A stretch of DNA of 45,690 bases from Coriobacteriales bacterium (lineage in GTDB: Bacteria; Actinomycetota; Coriobacteriia; Coriobacteriales; Atopobiaceae). Position 1 is the stretch's first letter. Each line of letters starts with the position of its first letter. A program made the position numbers and the translations under genes. A model generated the notes under the pieces. It searched no databases, was not told the DNA's origin, and saw only the letters and a list, made by a program, of their open reading frames with translations. This document shows, one piece after another, positions 17,100 to 25,698 of this stretch. The stretch spans positions 1-45,690 of the forward strand of contig JAUMWN010000009.1 of assembly GCA_030529625.1 (NCBI GenBank). Direction: 5' to 3'.

Positions 17100-18308
17100 A
17101 TGATGGCCGACATCGACGAGCTCCTGCGGCAGCAGAGCGCACTGTATGATGACGTGTTCAATAGGCATCAGCTCATTGTGGTGGGCAATGGGTTCGACCT
17201 TGCCTGCGGGCTCAAGTCCAAGTACTTCGACTTCTTTGGAAGCAGACTGCTGCAGATCGACCAGATTGTCGACTATGGGAGGCAGGCATGGTGCGATGCC
17301 GTCCGAGAGGCCGACCTCACGCTGTGGGACTTCCTCCTGCGCATGGAGCGGGGATCCAACTGGTGTCAGGTGGAGGAGACTATGGCACGCTGGGTGCTGC
17401 CCGCAACGTGCGACGGTGCCAAAGACAGCTACCTTGAGCGCACCCTGCAAAAAGTGCGACACTACCCCTTTGCCGACCCCAACGCCGAGCAGGCAACCTG
17501 CGACGGTCGGCTGGAGGACGAACAGGGCGACGAGGAATACATGCTCGGCAACGTAGCCCGGTTTGTGTGGATGACGCAGGGGAGAAGAGCTGCCGTTCGC
17601 ATGGACAGGATTGGGCTGCTGGCCCTGCTGCACGCCGAGTTGCGGCGCCTTGAGCGGCTCTTCTCAGCGTTTTTGGCCAAACAGGTGGCCCATACCAGCA
17701 CATACTTTGCCGATGCGTCCGCGCTGCTCGCAAAGCTGCGCGACGATGAGACCCCATGGGGAGGGTCGGGCGAGGGCGAGACGTCGCTGCTCACCTTTAA
17801 CTACACCCAGCCGTTTGCGCACCTGGATTGTGGAATCGCCGAGGACAACATGGTAAACATCCACGGCAATCTGGATGGCGAGGTGGTGTTTGGCATTGAT
17901 GGCACGGAGTGTATGGGTGACCTAGACGTCCTGCCGTTTACCAAGACGTATCGCGTGGCATCCATGGGAACTAAGATGAGCAAGGCCATATACGATACGG
18001 CTGCCGGTGGAATCGGCTTCTCTAGGACGAGCGCCATCAAGTTCTTTGGCCACTCGCTGGGGGTGGCCGACTATGCATACTTCCAGTCCATCTTTGACGG
18101 GGTCAACCTGTATGGCGGAAACACGAAACTCATCTTTTATTATCGATCATGGCAGGGCGTTACCCAGGAGGAGGTACGCGCCGACATGGTGCGTCGCGTG
18201 TCCAAGCTCCTTGCTACCTACGGCAAGACACTGGACAACAAGGATCACGGCAAGAACCTCATGCACAAGCTGTTGCTGGAGGGACGCATCTCGGTACGGG
18301 GGATATAG
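17100..18308 (+). CDS. AbiH-like phage abortive infection protein
   Basis: 402 residues. The N-terminal LIVVGNGFDLACGLKSKYFDFF (GNGFD at 29-33) is the hallmark of the AbiH family (PF14253). Later marks of the family are LLTFNYTQPF, VNIHGNLDG and FFGHSLGVADYAYFQSIF. AbiH was described in Lactococcus as a single-gene abortive infection determinant; its mechanism is not known. Two ATG codons (17100, 17103) follow AGGGATGGG; either may serve. It stands alone rather than in a defence island and lies between a rearrangement junction and a SpoVA-like gene 26 bases downstream, which may be co-transcribed. Function as phage defence is by family only. Confidence 0.8.
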   Translation: MMADIDELLRQQSALYDDVFNRHQLIVVGNGFDLACGLKSKYFDFFGSRLLQIDQIVDYGRQAWCDAVREADLTLWDFLLRMERGSNWCQVEETMARWVLPATCDGAKDSYLERTLQKVRHYPFADPNAEQATCDGRLEDEQGDEEYMLGNVARFVWMTQGRRAAVRMDRIGLLALLHAELRRLERLFSAFLAKQVAHTSTYFADASALLAKLRDDETPWGGSGEGETSLLTFNYTQPFAHLDCGIAEDNMVNIHGNLDGEVVFGIDGTECMGDLDVLPFTKTYRVASMGTKMSKAIYDTAAGGIGFSRTSAIKFFGHSLGVADYAYFQSIFDGVNLYGGNTKLIFYYRSWQGVTQEEVRADMVRRVSKLLATYGKTLDNKDHGKNLMHKLLLEGRISVRGI

Positions 18309-18334
18309 GATAGCGATTGAGGAAGGAACCAAAC

Positions 18335-19126
18335 ATGGAGCGAAGTGTTGGGCAAAAGCTTGTCGGGGCTTTCGTTGTAGGCGGCCTTATCGCGTCGTTT
18401 ATGCAATGCATCATGACAGTGGTGCGCATGGTCTTGCCTGTCCCCGCCCTTGTGTCTCCCGTGTCGCTGGCACTTTTGGGCCTCGTTGGCATGGTACTGG
18501 TGCTTAACGGCTCCTACCGGAAACTCGAAGAGATTGGCGGCTTTGGTGCGGGTATCATGTTTTGCGGCATCGTGGATGCCGTCTCTGGCGCCTTTATGCG
18601 TGGCGCTATGGAGGAAGGCGGTACTCCCGGTTCCGGCACCAAAGCTGCCTGCAGGTTTGCGGCGGTCATGCTTGGGTCGTTCGTGGTGTTGGGCATCGTG
18701 CTCGGTCTGCTGCTGGCCCGTACTCCTGGTGTGCTCGCCTCGATGAATGTTGTGGCAGCAAACAGCCTCGATCCCGGCCCGATAGTCTTCCTGTATGCCT
18801 TCCTTGTAGGTGGTCTTTTCTCAGCTGAGGGCCAGGCCCTGATTGAGCTTACTCCGTTGCCCATGCCTGCGGTACTGCTGGGCCATGCGGCATTGGGCAT
18901 GCTGCTTGCAATTCTTGGTGTGTCGACCCCGTTTGAGGTGATTGCGGGCGCTGGTCTGTGCGCCACTATCGTGGACGCAGGTGCCGGTGCCGTCCTGAGC
19001 GGAGCTGCCATCGTGCTTTCCGGCACGCCCATGCGTGCGATCGTCTTTGTCCTGCTGATGGTCCTCGTGGTGGTCATGGGCATCATCTGCGGCAATGTTG
19101 TGCTCAAGCGCGTCAAGGGCGCGTAG
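18335..19126 (+). CDS. SpoVA-like integral membrane protein, internally duplicated
   Basis: 263 residues, strongly hydrophobic with about six to eight helices. Two halves resemble each other and the SpoVAC/SpoVAE family: AFVVGGLIASFMQ at about residue 11 and AFLVGGLFSAEGQALIEL at about 150, each followed by a helix and a G-rich stretch (YRKLEEIGGFGAGI; FEVIAGAGLCATIVDAGAG). SpoVA proteins move dipicolinic acid in spore formers, but nothing else here points to sporulation, so the role must differ. ATG at 18335 has AGGAAGGA upstream, 26 bases after the AbiH stop. A GC-rich hairpin follows. Identification rests on motif resemblance by eye. Confidence 0.6.
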   Translation: MERSVGQKLVGAFVVGGLIASFMQCIMTVVRMVLPVPALVSPVSLALLGLVGMVLVLNGSYRKLEEIGGFGAGIMFCGIVDAVSGAFMRGAMEEGGTPGSGTKAACRFAAVMLGSFVVLGIVLGLLLARTPGVLASMNVVAANSLDPGPIVFLYAFLVGGLFSAEGQALIELTPLPMPAVLLGHAALGMLLAILGVSTPFEVIAGAGLCATIVDAGAGAVLSGAAIVLSGTPMRAIVFVLLMVLVVVMGIICGNVVLKRVKGA

Positions 19127-19160
19127 TCTGAGCGAAGGGTTGGGATAGTTCGTCGGCGGT

Positions 19161-19192
19161 GGCCGGGCAGGGGATTGTTCCTCTGCCCGGCC
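19161..19192 (+). terminator. GC-rich hairpin after the SpoVA-like gene
   Basis: GGCCGGGCAGGGG (19161-19173) pairs with CCTCTGCCCGGCC (19180-19192) with one mismatch and a six-base loop, 34 bases past the stop codon. No long T-run follows, as is common in high-GC genomes. Confidence 0.6.
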
Positions 19193-19201
19193 GTCCCATA
19201 T

Positions 19202-19254
19202 GTTGTACTGGGGGGACAGTCCCCTGAACACGGGGGACTGTCCCCCAGTACAAC
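19202..19254. repeat. GTCCCC palindrome between SpoVA-like and diguanylate cyclase genes
   Basis: Arms 19202-19224 and 19232-19254 each contain GTTGTACTGGGGG and GACAGTCCCC and pair almost perfectly around a seven-base centre, TGAACAC. Related copies are at both window ends and at 32033-32069. It lies seven bases past the stop of the minus-strand gene, so it may also serve as terminator for both convergent transcripts. Confidence 0.8.
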
Positions 19255-19260
19255 TCAGCG

Positions 19261-20877
19261 TTAGCGCTTGCTCTTGTGACTCCACTTGTCCTCGTACATG
19301 AGCTTGTCGGCGCGGCGCACCACGTCGCTCACCGTGTCGTCCACGTCGGGGTCGTACACCGCAAGGCCACGTGCCACGTCAATGCGCTCCCACGGGTTTT
19401 GAGCCTGCTCCCTGCGCTTGGCGCAGGTCTCGTCGAACAGCTCAATGAGGTAGTCTCGATTGCCAAAGTCGCTGCCGCGCAGGATCACGACGAACTCGTC
19501 CCCGCCCAGGCGGAAGACGGGGCTATGGTCGAACACGTCGCAAATGATGGCGCAGGCGCCCTTGAGGTAGAGGTCTCCCTTGTCGTGTCCGTCCTGGTCG
19601 TTTATTGTCTTGAGGTCGTTGCAGTCAAAGATGCACACGCCAAACTCCTTGGGCTCCTCCGTCTGCTCATGTAGGCTGGCTTGGAGGTCCTGTATAAACA
19701 CGTCGTAGGCACCCTTGTTGCGCACTGACGTGAGCGCGTCCGCGTAGGCGCGGTCGTTGAGGTCCTTAATGTACACGCCCAGATGTGACATGAGCTTTTT
19801 GAACGCGGCGGTGAGGGTGCCAATCTCGTCGTCTCTGTTGTAGGAGAGCTCGCAGCTGTAGTCGCCCTCGTTCACGTGCTCCGCGACCTCGGTGAGCTCC
19901 TGCAGAGGCTTGGTTATGCGCTTGGTAAAGCCGATGGTTATAAAGATAAACACGAGCAGCAGCACGACCGATGCTATGCACACTCGCCAGATGAGGCGCA
20001 CCCAGGCGGCGTCGACCTCGGCGACCGGCACCGATACATACAGGCGCATGCCATTGCTCAGCGGCAGCCACACGGCCACCTTCTTCACGCCCTCGTAGAC
20101 GTAGCGGATGTGGGAGTTCTCGCTCATCAGCTCGGGTGGCACCTCAACGGGTTCGTCCAAGGCCGTGAAATCAATGAGCGGGTGGTAGACGAGCTTGCCC
20201 GTCTCGTCTACCAGGAACGCGTACCCGTTCTCGTACAGCGTTATGTTGCGCACCTGAGTGGCCACGGTGGCGTAGTCTATCTCGATGCCGATCACGCCAA
20301 TAAAGCGACCTCTCCAGTAAACGGGAACGTTGTACGAGATTACGCGTGTGCCCAGGTTCTCGGTAATGTAGGGAGACAACCACACAGGCTCTCCCGTGCT
20401 CTTGGGGACCGTGAACCACACGAGCTTGGTGGTGTCGCTGGTGTCGTATTGCGTGATGTCGGTTACCTCATGCTCCTTGAACCCCTCGTTGTTGGTGTTC
20501 ACGAACCAAAACCCCTTGGATGTGTTGGAGACTTCGGGGTCTATGCGATAGTAGTAGGTGAGCACGCCGTTGGTGCGGTTCGTCATCTTGGTAAAGATGT
20601 CCTTGGCCCGCTCCAGGTGCGCGTCGAGCTGGTTGGGCGCCAGCCCCTCTAGGTCCGACTCCACGTATGCCGAGACCATCTGGACCGACTGCGCCACGCT
20701 TTCGAAGTAGGAATCCAGGTTCTTCTCGCCCGACTCGCACAGCAGCGTGAGCAGCTGGTCGGAGTCCGACTTGCCAATGTCTCGTATGGCGACTGCCCCC
20801 ATTATGGTGGCGATGGTGAGTGAGGCGATGACGGCGCATACCGTAAGTAGGGTCGTCTTTGTCTGTATGGATCGCAC
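19261..20877 (-). CDS. Cache-HAMP-GGDEF diguanylate cyclase, second copy
   Basis: 538 residues with the same domain order as the gene at 11193 and very similar sequence throughout the sensor (shared TNGVLTYYYRIDPEVS, SYNVPVYWRG, GVIGIEIDY). Active site FRLGGDEFVVIL is canonical; the RxxD inhibitory motif is absent. The GTG start at 20877 lies one base past the TAA of the EAL gene, with GGGGGTG upstream, so translation is coupled to it. Being last in a probable three-gene unit with an EAL phosphodiesterase puts opposing activities under one promoter. The Cache ligand is unknown. Confidence 0.9.
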   Translation of the reverse strand: MRSIQTKTTLLTVCAVIASLTIATIMGAVAIRDIGKSDSDQLLTLLCESGEKNLDSYFESVAQSVQMVSAYVESDLEGLAPNQLDAHLERAKDIFTKMTNRTNGVLTYYYRIDPEVSNTSKGFWFVNTNNEGFKEHEVTDITQYDTSDTTKLVWFTVPKSTGEPVWLSPYITENLGTRVISYNVPVYWRGRFIGVIGIEIDYATVATQVRNITLYENGYAFLVDETGKLVYHPLIDFTALDEPVEVPPELMSENSHIRYVYEGVKKVAVWLPLSNGMRLYVSVPVAEVDAAWVRLIWRVCIASVVLLLVFIFITIGFTKRITKPLQELTEVAEHVNEGDYSCELSYNRDDEIGTLTAAFKKLMSHLGVYIKDLNDRAYADALTSVRNKGAYDVFIQDLQASLHEQTEEPKEFGVCIFDCNDLKTINDQDGHDKGDLYLKGACAIICDVFDHSPVFRLGGDEFVVILRGSDFGNRDYLIELFDETCAKRREQAQNPWERIDVARGLAVYDPDVDDTVSDVVRRADKLMYEDKWSHKSKR

Positions 20878-20878
20878 G

Positions 20879-23869
20879 TTACGCACCCCCAGCTTCTTGC
20901 CCAAGACTTCGCGCGAGCCCCTCTGCCGGGATTTGCGGCACGGAGGCGTGATTCGCGCGGGATGGTTCGTCAATGGAAAGGACCGCTATGGCGACGGCCG
21001 TGGTGTTGGTAACGGGATTCGTGCGTACGGACCGGGCGAGGAAATGCACCACGTGTCCTTCCGGCATCACCTCGTCAAAGAAGACGAGGCTGTCGGTGTC
21101 ACCGCACGCTTGGACATGCCGGACGAACTGGGACTCCTCCTTGGTAGGGTTGGAGAATACGTCGTGTGCGGGATTGGCGAGGTCGAACCCAAAGTAACGC
21201 ATCACGAAGTCGCGATACGACTGGCTCGTGCGTACGAAGCTCGCCCGGTCTCCCTTGATCTCCATTACGCCCATGGGCAGCGTGTTAAAGATGTTGTGCA
21301 GCGTGCCGTCGTTCTTTTGCACGATAGACGTGAGATCCAACAGGTTCAACTTGCCAATCGCCTCGTAATAGTCTGACTCGGCAGGGTTCTCGTAGCCGAT
21401 TTGGGTGCCGGACCGGTAGCGATCAATAATCTGCGAAAGGGGTATTGCCCTGCAGTAGTAGAATCCCTGCATCTTGGAGCAGCCAATCTCGCGCAGAAAG
21501 CGCACTTGGTCCTGCGTCTCCACGCCTTCGCACAGCGTGTCCACGCCAAGGGCGGTCGCCATCTGCACGAGCTCGGTGAGGATGATCTTGCCGTCGGTCC
21601 CCTCGTCAATCCTGCGCAGGAAGCTCATGTCGAACTTGAGGAGGTCGAACTTGATGCTCTGCAAGAAGTTGAGTGACGAGTAGCCACTGCCAAAGTCGTC
21701 CATCCACACGGGGAACCCAAGGCTCTGGAAGCGCTCCACCTGCTGCTTCATAAACGCAAAGTCGCTGCCAATGATGCTTTCGGTTATCTCTATCGTTATG
21801 CGATCGCGTGAGACGCCTGCTGCGTCCACCCGCCTGCGAATCTCCTCAACCATGTCCAGGGAGTCGAAGTCGGCACGGGACAGGTTGACGGAGTGGGGAA
21901 CGATGGTGAGTCCAGCCTCCTGTTGGCGTTGAATCTTTTCCAGAATCTGGTCGAGTACGTACAGGTCAAGCTTGTAGATGAGACCGGAGTCTTCCAACGC
22001 GGTTATGAACTCGGCAGGTGACAGGTTGCCGCGATTGGGATCGACCCAGCGAGAAAGCGCCTCCTCGTCGCATACCCTGCCGTTGACGGAACGAACGATT
22101 GGCTGGTAGTGAACCTGAATCCATCGCTCGCTCAGGGCTTGGTCCAGGTGGCTGACCACGTAGCGGAAGACCTCTGCCTGCCTGAGCATGCTCTCGTCGA
22201 AGTAGCGGAAGCCGGAATAGTAGGAACCCCTGCGCCTGTCGCATGCATGCTTAGCACGGTCGCATGCCACGCTCACGTCCACGTTGCCCATGCTGTACCG
22301 ATAGATGCCCACGCTCACAGGCGGCATGTTGCCGCCGTTGGCCGAGCTGCACTCGTCAAACACCTCGTAGAGTCGCTCCTCAAGGCGGTCGTCGCTGGTG
22401 ATGACGGCAAAATGGTCTTGCCCAAAGCGGCTTGCGTGCTGCTCGCCAAAATGGCGGGCCAGGATGCGCGCGACCTTGCGGATGGTTCGGTCCCCCTCCT
22501 CGAACCCAAACTGTCTGTTGAACTGCTTCATGCCCACGAGGTTAAAGTACAAGAGCACCGGGCTTTCCCCGTTGTCCAGCAATAGCCGCAGCTCGTCTGC
22601 GGCAAGCTCAAAGAAGTGCCTCTGGTTGGGCAGGCCCGTGAGGTCGTCGGTCTGTGCCCTCTGGTTGAGGTCGGCGATATAGGTCTGTAGTTGGTTGCGC
22701 ATGCGCTGGAAGGCGTCAGTGAGTGCGCCAACCTCGTCGTGACCCCGGTAGCCCAGCTCCACGTCGTAGTCTGCCTCGGCCAGTCTGCGGGAGGCTGCCG
22801 TGAGGCTTTGGAGCGGACTGGTCACGTGGCGCATGGCCAGGAAGGTGAGACAGGCGAACAGGATGATGACGATTGCCGCTATGGGCGGGATCACGTGTGT
22901 GAGTCGCACAGACGATGCGTAGACCTCCGAGGTTGGCGCCACAATAACGAGCTTCATGCCTGTGGCGAGCGTGGTAAACGACATCTGGTACTCCACGTCG
23001 TCACGCACAGAGCGAATAAGCGCGTCACCATTGTCCTCCTGGCGCAGCACCTCCTCGTCGATGGGCAACTTTAGGGTGCCGCCTGGCGCAAGGCCGGGGT
23101 AGTAGAGGACTTGTCCGTTCTTGTCCAGCAGACAGGCGAATCCCGTATTGTACACGTGGATGGAGCTCACGAGTGACACGAACTCCTCCACGGGGATGTC
23201 CATCCCCAGCACGCCAATAAACGTGCCGGACTTGTATATGGGTACGACGTATGAACACACGGGTTCGTAACCCAAAAACCTCGCCTCGTAGGGGCCTACC
23301 CACGCTGGCGACCCGGCCTTGATGGGCGTGTAGTACCACGTATCGTGATTCGGATCGCTGGGGTCGAGTCTGTTTGCGTCCAAGGGTTCCTGTTCGCTAA
23401 ATCCCGACCTTCCAGCTCGCGAATAGAAGAAACCGTGTTCGGTTGTACTCACGCCGGGGCTAATGCAGTAGTAGTACGAGATGGCACCGTTTGTTCGACT
23501 GGCCACTGACGAGAACTCAGCTTGGATCGCGTTGGTGTATTCGGCCAGATAGGTATCCAAGTGTTCCACTTGCTCTGGGGTTCGCTCGGCCTGATTGCCA
23601 TTGGCGCCAACCACGCCGTCTCGTGCGAGCACCACACTGTCGAGCATGTCTACCGCACGGTTGGAGGTAATCTGCACCGATTGCACGATGCCGTCCGTGT
23701 ATTTTTCGATGGACTTGCGAGAGTCTTGGGCGATGAGGTTCATCATCTCCACAGAGCGATTTTCGATTTCGGTCTGTATGATGAGAAAGCTTGCCACAGA
23801 CACGCTGAGGACGGCCGTGAGGACCGCAGCAATGGTGATTGCGATTGCCTTGAAGCGGATGGAATGCAC
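20879..23869 (-). CDS. Cache-HAMP-GGDEF-EAL cyclic di-GMP phosphodiesterase with C-terminal PAS-like domain
   Basis: 996 residues: helix 1 (about 7-30), Cache sensor (31-330, related to those of the two cyclases), helix 2 (about 335-357), HAMP, GGDEF (about 412-575), EAL (about 580-830) and a C-terminal PAS-like region (about 850-960). The GGDEF signature is GQDHF (483-487), so no cyclase activity is expected. The EAL domain is intact: EALSRW (Glu603), NLSRADF, TIEITES, DDFGSGYSS (Asp724-Asp725), LKFDMSF, EGVET and QGFYY. It should hydrolyse cyclic di-GMP to pGpG. GTG start with AGGAG eight bases upstream. It sits 18 bases after the peptide-binding lipoprotein gene and overlaps the ribosome site of the next cyclase. 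Confidence 0.9.
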   Translation of the reverse strand: MHSIRFKAIAITIAAVLTAVLSVSVASFLIIQTEIENRSVEMMNLIAQDSRKSIEKYTDGIVQSVQITSNRAVDMLDSVVLARDGVVGANGNQAERTPEQVEHLDTYLAEYTNAIQAEFSSVASRTNGAISYYYCISPGVSTTEHGFFYSRAGRSGFSEQEPLDANRLDPSDPNHDTWYYTPIKAGSPAWVGPYEARFLGYEPVCSYVVPIYKSGTFIGVLGMDIPVEEFVSLVSSIHVYNTGFACLLDKNGQVLYYPGLAPGGTLKLPIDEEVLRQEDNGDALIRSVRDDVEYQMSFTTLATGMKLVIVAPTSEVYASSVRLTHVIPPIAAIVIILFACLTFLAMRHVTSPLQSLTAASRRLAEADYDVELGYRGHDEVGALTDAFQRMRNQLQTYIADLNQRAQTDDLTGLPNQRHFFELAADELRLLLDNGESPVLLYFNLVGMKQFNRQFGFEEGDRTIRKVARILARHFGEQHASRFGQDHFAVITSDDRLEERLYEVFDECSSANGGNMPPVSVGIYRYSMGNVDVSVACDRAKHACDRRRGSYYSGFRYFDESMLRQAEVFRYVVSHLDQALSERWIQVHYQPIVRSVNGRVCDEEALSRWVDPNRGNLSPAEFITALEDSGLIYKLDLYVLDQILEKIQRQQEAGLTIVPHSVNLSRADFDSLDMVEEIRRRVDAAGVSRDRITIEITESIIGSDFAFMKQQVERFQSLGFPVWMDDFGSGYSSLNFLQSIKFDLLKFDMSFLRRIDEGTDGKIILTELVQMATALGVDTLCEGVETQDQVRFLREIGCSKMQGFYYCRAIPLSQIIDRYRSGTQIGYENPAESDYYEAIGKLNLLDLTSIVQKNDGTLHNIFNTLPMGVMEIKGDRASFVRTSQSYRDFVMRYFGFDLANPAHDVFSNPTKEESQFVRHVQACGDTDSLVFFDEVMPEGHVVHFLARSVRTNPVTNTTAVAIAVLSIDEPSRANHASVPQIPAEGLARSLGQEAGGA

Positions 23870-23887
23870 GGACGTCGCTCCTTGCCG

Positions 23888-25549
23888 CTAGGGTTGCTCT
23901 TGGATTGACATCTTGCTGTACACGTTCTTTACCGAGCCGTTCCACGCATGCTGGAAGTTTTGCAGGCGCTTGGAAGTTACGTACAGGCGCGTTCGGGAGA
24001 ACAACGGAATCCAGGCGGCATCGTCTTGGATAATGGTCTTTTCCAGGTCTTGGTACTCGTCGATGCGCGCTGTGGGGTCGATGATGCCGCGCGCTTTGCG
24101 GACGCGAGCCATGACGTCTTCTGCGGGATAGCACAGGCTGCGGAAGGTCGTGTTTTCCTTGTTGCCAAAGAAGGTGTAGATGTAGTTGTCGGGATCGTTG
24201 TAGTCGGCGGTCCATGTGGCCGTGTAGCAGGCGAGCTTGCTGCTCTTGCGCTGGGACATGAACTCGCTCTCGTCCAAGACCTTCACGGACGTGTGGACGC
24301 CGATGTCCTCCCACATGTCGGCAGCCTCATTGGCCAGCGTGAGCTCCCACTGCGTGGAGGACGACTTCACGCTAAACGTGAGGTCGAATCCCTTTTCGTA
24401 GCCAGCCTCCTTGAGGAGCTTCTTTGCCTCGTCCACGTCGTGGGGTATGGCTGGCAGGTTGGGGTTGAAGCCGTACAGGCCATGCGAGAATATGCCGTTC
24501 TCAAGAAGACCGCGACCACTGTAGACGGCATAGAGCAGCACGTCACGGTCCAAGGCAAGCTGCAGCGCCTTACGAACGCGCACGTCGCTCAGCGGGGTCT
24601 GCGACTCGTTGAGCGCTATGTAGGTGATGCCAATCTGGGGGACCTCTTGGATCCTGTCCCGGTATGCGTTGCCATGGATGTAGTTCTCGGCGGAACTGTC
24701 CTGATCGTCTAGGTCCAGTATGTCGAGCTCCCCGTTCTCGAAGAGCGCGCGAATCTCGGCGGCATCTGTAATAAAGCGCAGGTTGAGCCCCTTGTTCTTG
24801 GGGCCCCCATCCCAGCAGTCCTTGTTTGCGACCAGCACCATCCCCTTGCCGCGTTCCCACTCGGTGAGCACGTACGAGCCGGTGCCAATGGTACACGAGG
24901 GGTCCGTCCCAAAGAGATCGCCAGCTTCGCTTGTGGTCTCCTCGTCCAGTATTGAGGCGCCGGGCATGGACAGGCATGCCAAGAAGGCCTCGAAGGGTTC
25001 CTCCAGGGTGATGGAGAAGGTGTGGTCGTCGAGGACCTTGAACCCCTCCAACTCCTTGGCCTTGCCCTTCTCGAGCTGTGATGCCCCCACGATGACCTCT
25101 GCAATGTCCTGGTTGCAGGAGTCCGGGTGCGTGAGCAGTCGGGTAAACGAGTAACGAACGTCGGATGCGGTAAGCGGAGAGCCGTTGCTATAGGTTACGC
25201 CCTCGCGAAGGTGGAAGGTGTAGGTCCTTCCGTCATCGGACTCCTCCCACGACTTGGCCAGGGAGGGGGTGATTTGGGACTTTCCATCCTCGCTATTCTC
25301 CATTTCCACCAGTCGGTTAAAGACGTTGGTGGCGATGGTGTAGTGGATGGAGGTGCATTGGAAGTCCACCGTGTCGGGCTCCTCCTCTATGGCAGTGAGG
25401 AACTGGGAGGTGTCTGGCGTGGCAGTCTTCGCCTGATCGGTGTTCGTGGCGCTCGTGGATACGCTTGCCTCACCACAAGCCGAGCACAATAATGCCATGG
25501 GAACGAGTGCCAAAAGAAGCAATAGACGCAGCCGTTTTGAGAATGCCAT
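23888..25549 (-). CDS. Oligopeptide-binding lipoprotein (ABC substrate-binding family 5)
   Basis: 553 residues. Signal peptide ending LLCSAC (Cys25), an imperfect lipobox, then a family 5 extracellular solute-binding domain: EEEPDTVDFQCTSIHYTIATNVFNRL near the start, LAKSWEESDDGRTYTFHLREGVTYSNGSPLTASDV, and the C-terminal YQDLEKTIIQDDAAWIPLF. Such proteins normally feed a dipeptide/oligopeptide ABC importer, but no permease or ATPase gene of that kind is in the window. Instead the next genes are the Cache-EAL and Cache-GGDEF proteins. Inference: it may serve as a ligand-presenting partner in sensing. ATG at 25549 has GGAGG five bases upstream, preferred to a start 12 codons earlier. Confidence 0.85.
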   Translation of the reverse strand: MAFSKRLRLLLLLALVPMALLCSACGEASVSTSATNTDQAKTATPDTSQFLTAIEEEPDTVDFQCTSIHYTIATNVFNRLVEMENSEDGKSQITPSLAKSWEESDDGRTYTFHLREGVTYSNGSPLTASDVRYSFTRLLTHPDSCNQDIAEVIVGASQLEKGKAKELEGFKVLDDHTFSITLEEPFEAFLACLSMPGASILDEETTSEAGDLFGTDPSCTIGTGSYVLTEWERGKGMVLVANKDCWDGGPKNKGLNLRFITDAAEIRALFENGELDILDLDDQDSSAENYIHGNAYRDRIQEVPQIGITYIALNESQTPLSDVRVRKALQLALDRDVLLYAVYSGRGLLENGIFSHGLYGFNPNLPAIPHDVDEAKKLLKEAGYEKGFDLTFSVKSSSTQWELTLANEAADMWEDIGVHTSVKVLDESEFMSQRKSSKLACYTATWTADYNDPDNYIYTFFGNKENTTFRSLCYPAEDVMARVRKARGIIDPTARIDEYQDLEKTIIQDDAAWIPLFSRTRLYVTSKRLQNFQHAWNGSVKNVYSKMSIQEQP

Positions 25550-25583
25550 GTTGCCTCCGCTCATGCTTGCCCGATATTGGTCC

Positions 25584-25589
25584 ATTGTA
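25584..25589 (-). promoter_or_regulatory. Possible -10 element of the lipoprotein-EAL-GGDEF unit
   Basis: On the minus strand TACAAT lies about 35 bases before the ATG at 25549. No clear -35 box was found, so this is weak. Confidence 0.3.
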
Positions 25590-25642
25590 CATGAGAACGG
25601 TGCGTCTATTCTCCATGCACCGGGGGAACGGCACGACGTATT

Positions 25643-25693
25643 GCCTGCAACGTGACACTGGGGGGAGCATCACCCCAGTGTCACGTTGCAGGC
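25643..25693. repeat. 21-bp perfect inverted repeat, probable terminator
   Basis: GCCTGCAACGTGACACTGGGG (arm 25643-25663) is exactly complemented by 25673-25693, with a nine-base loop. It lies six bases after the stop of the minus-strand HD-GYP gene and before the lipoprotein gene in the same direction, so it would separate the two transcripts. No T-run follows. Confidence 0.7.
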
Positions 25694-25698
25694 GCCGC

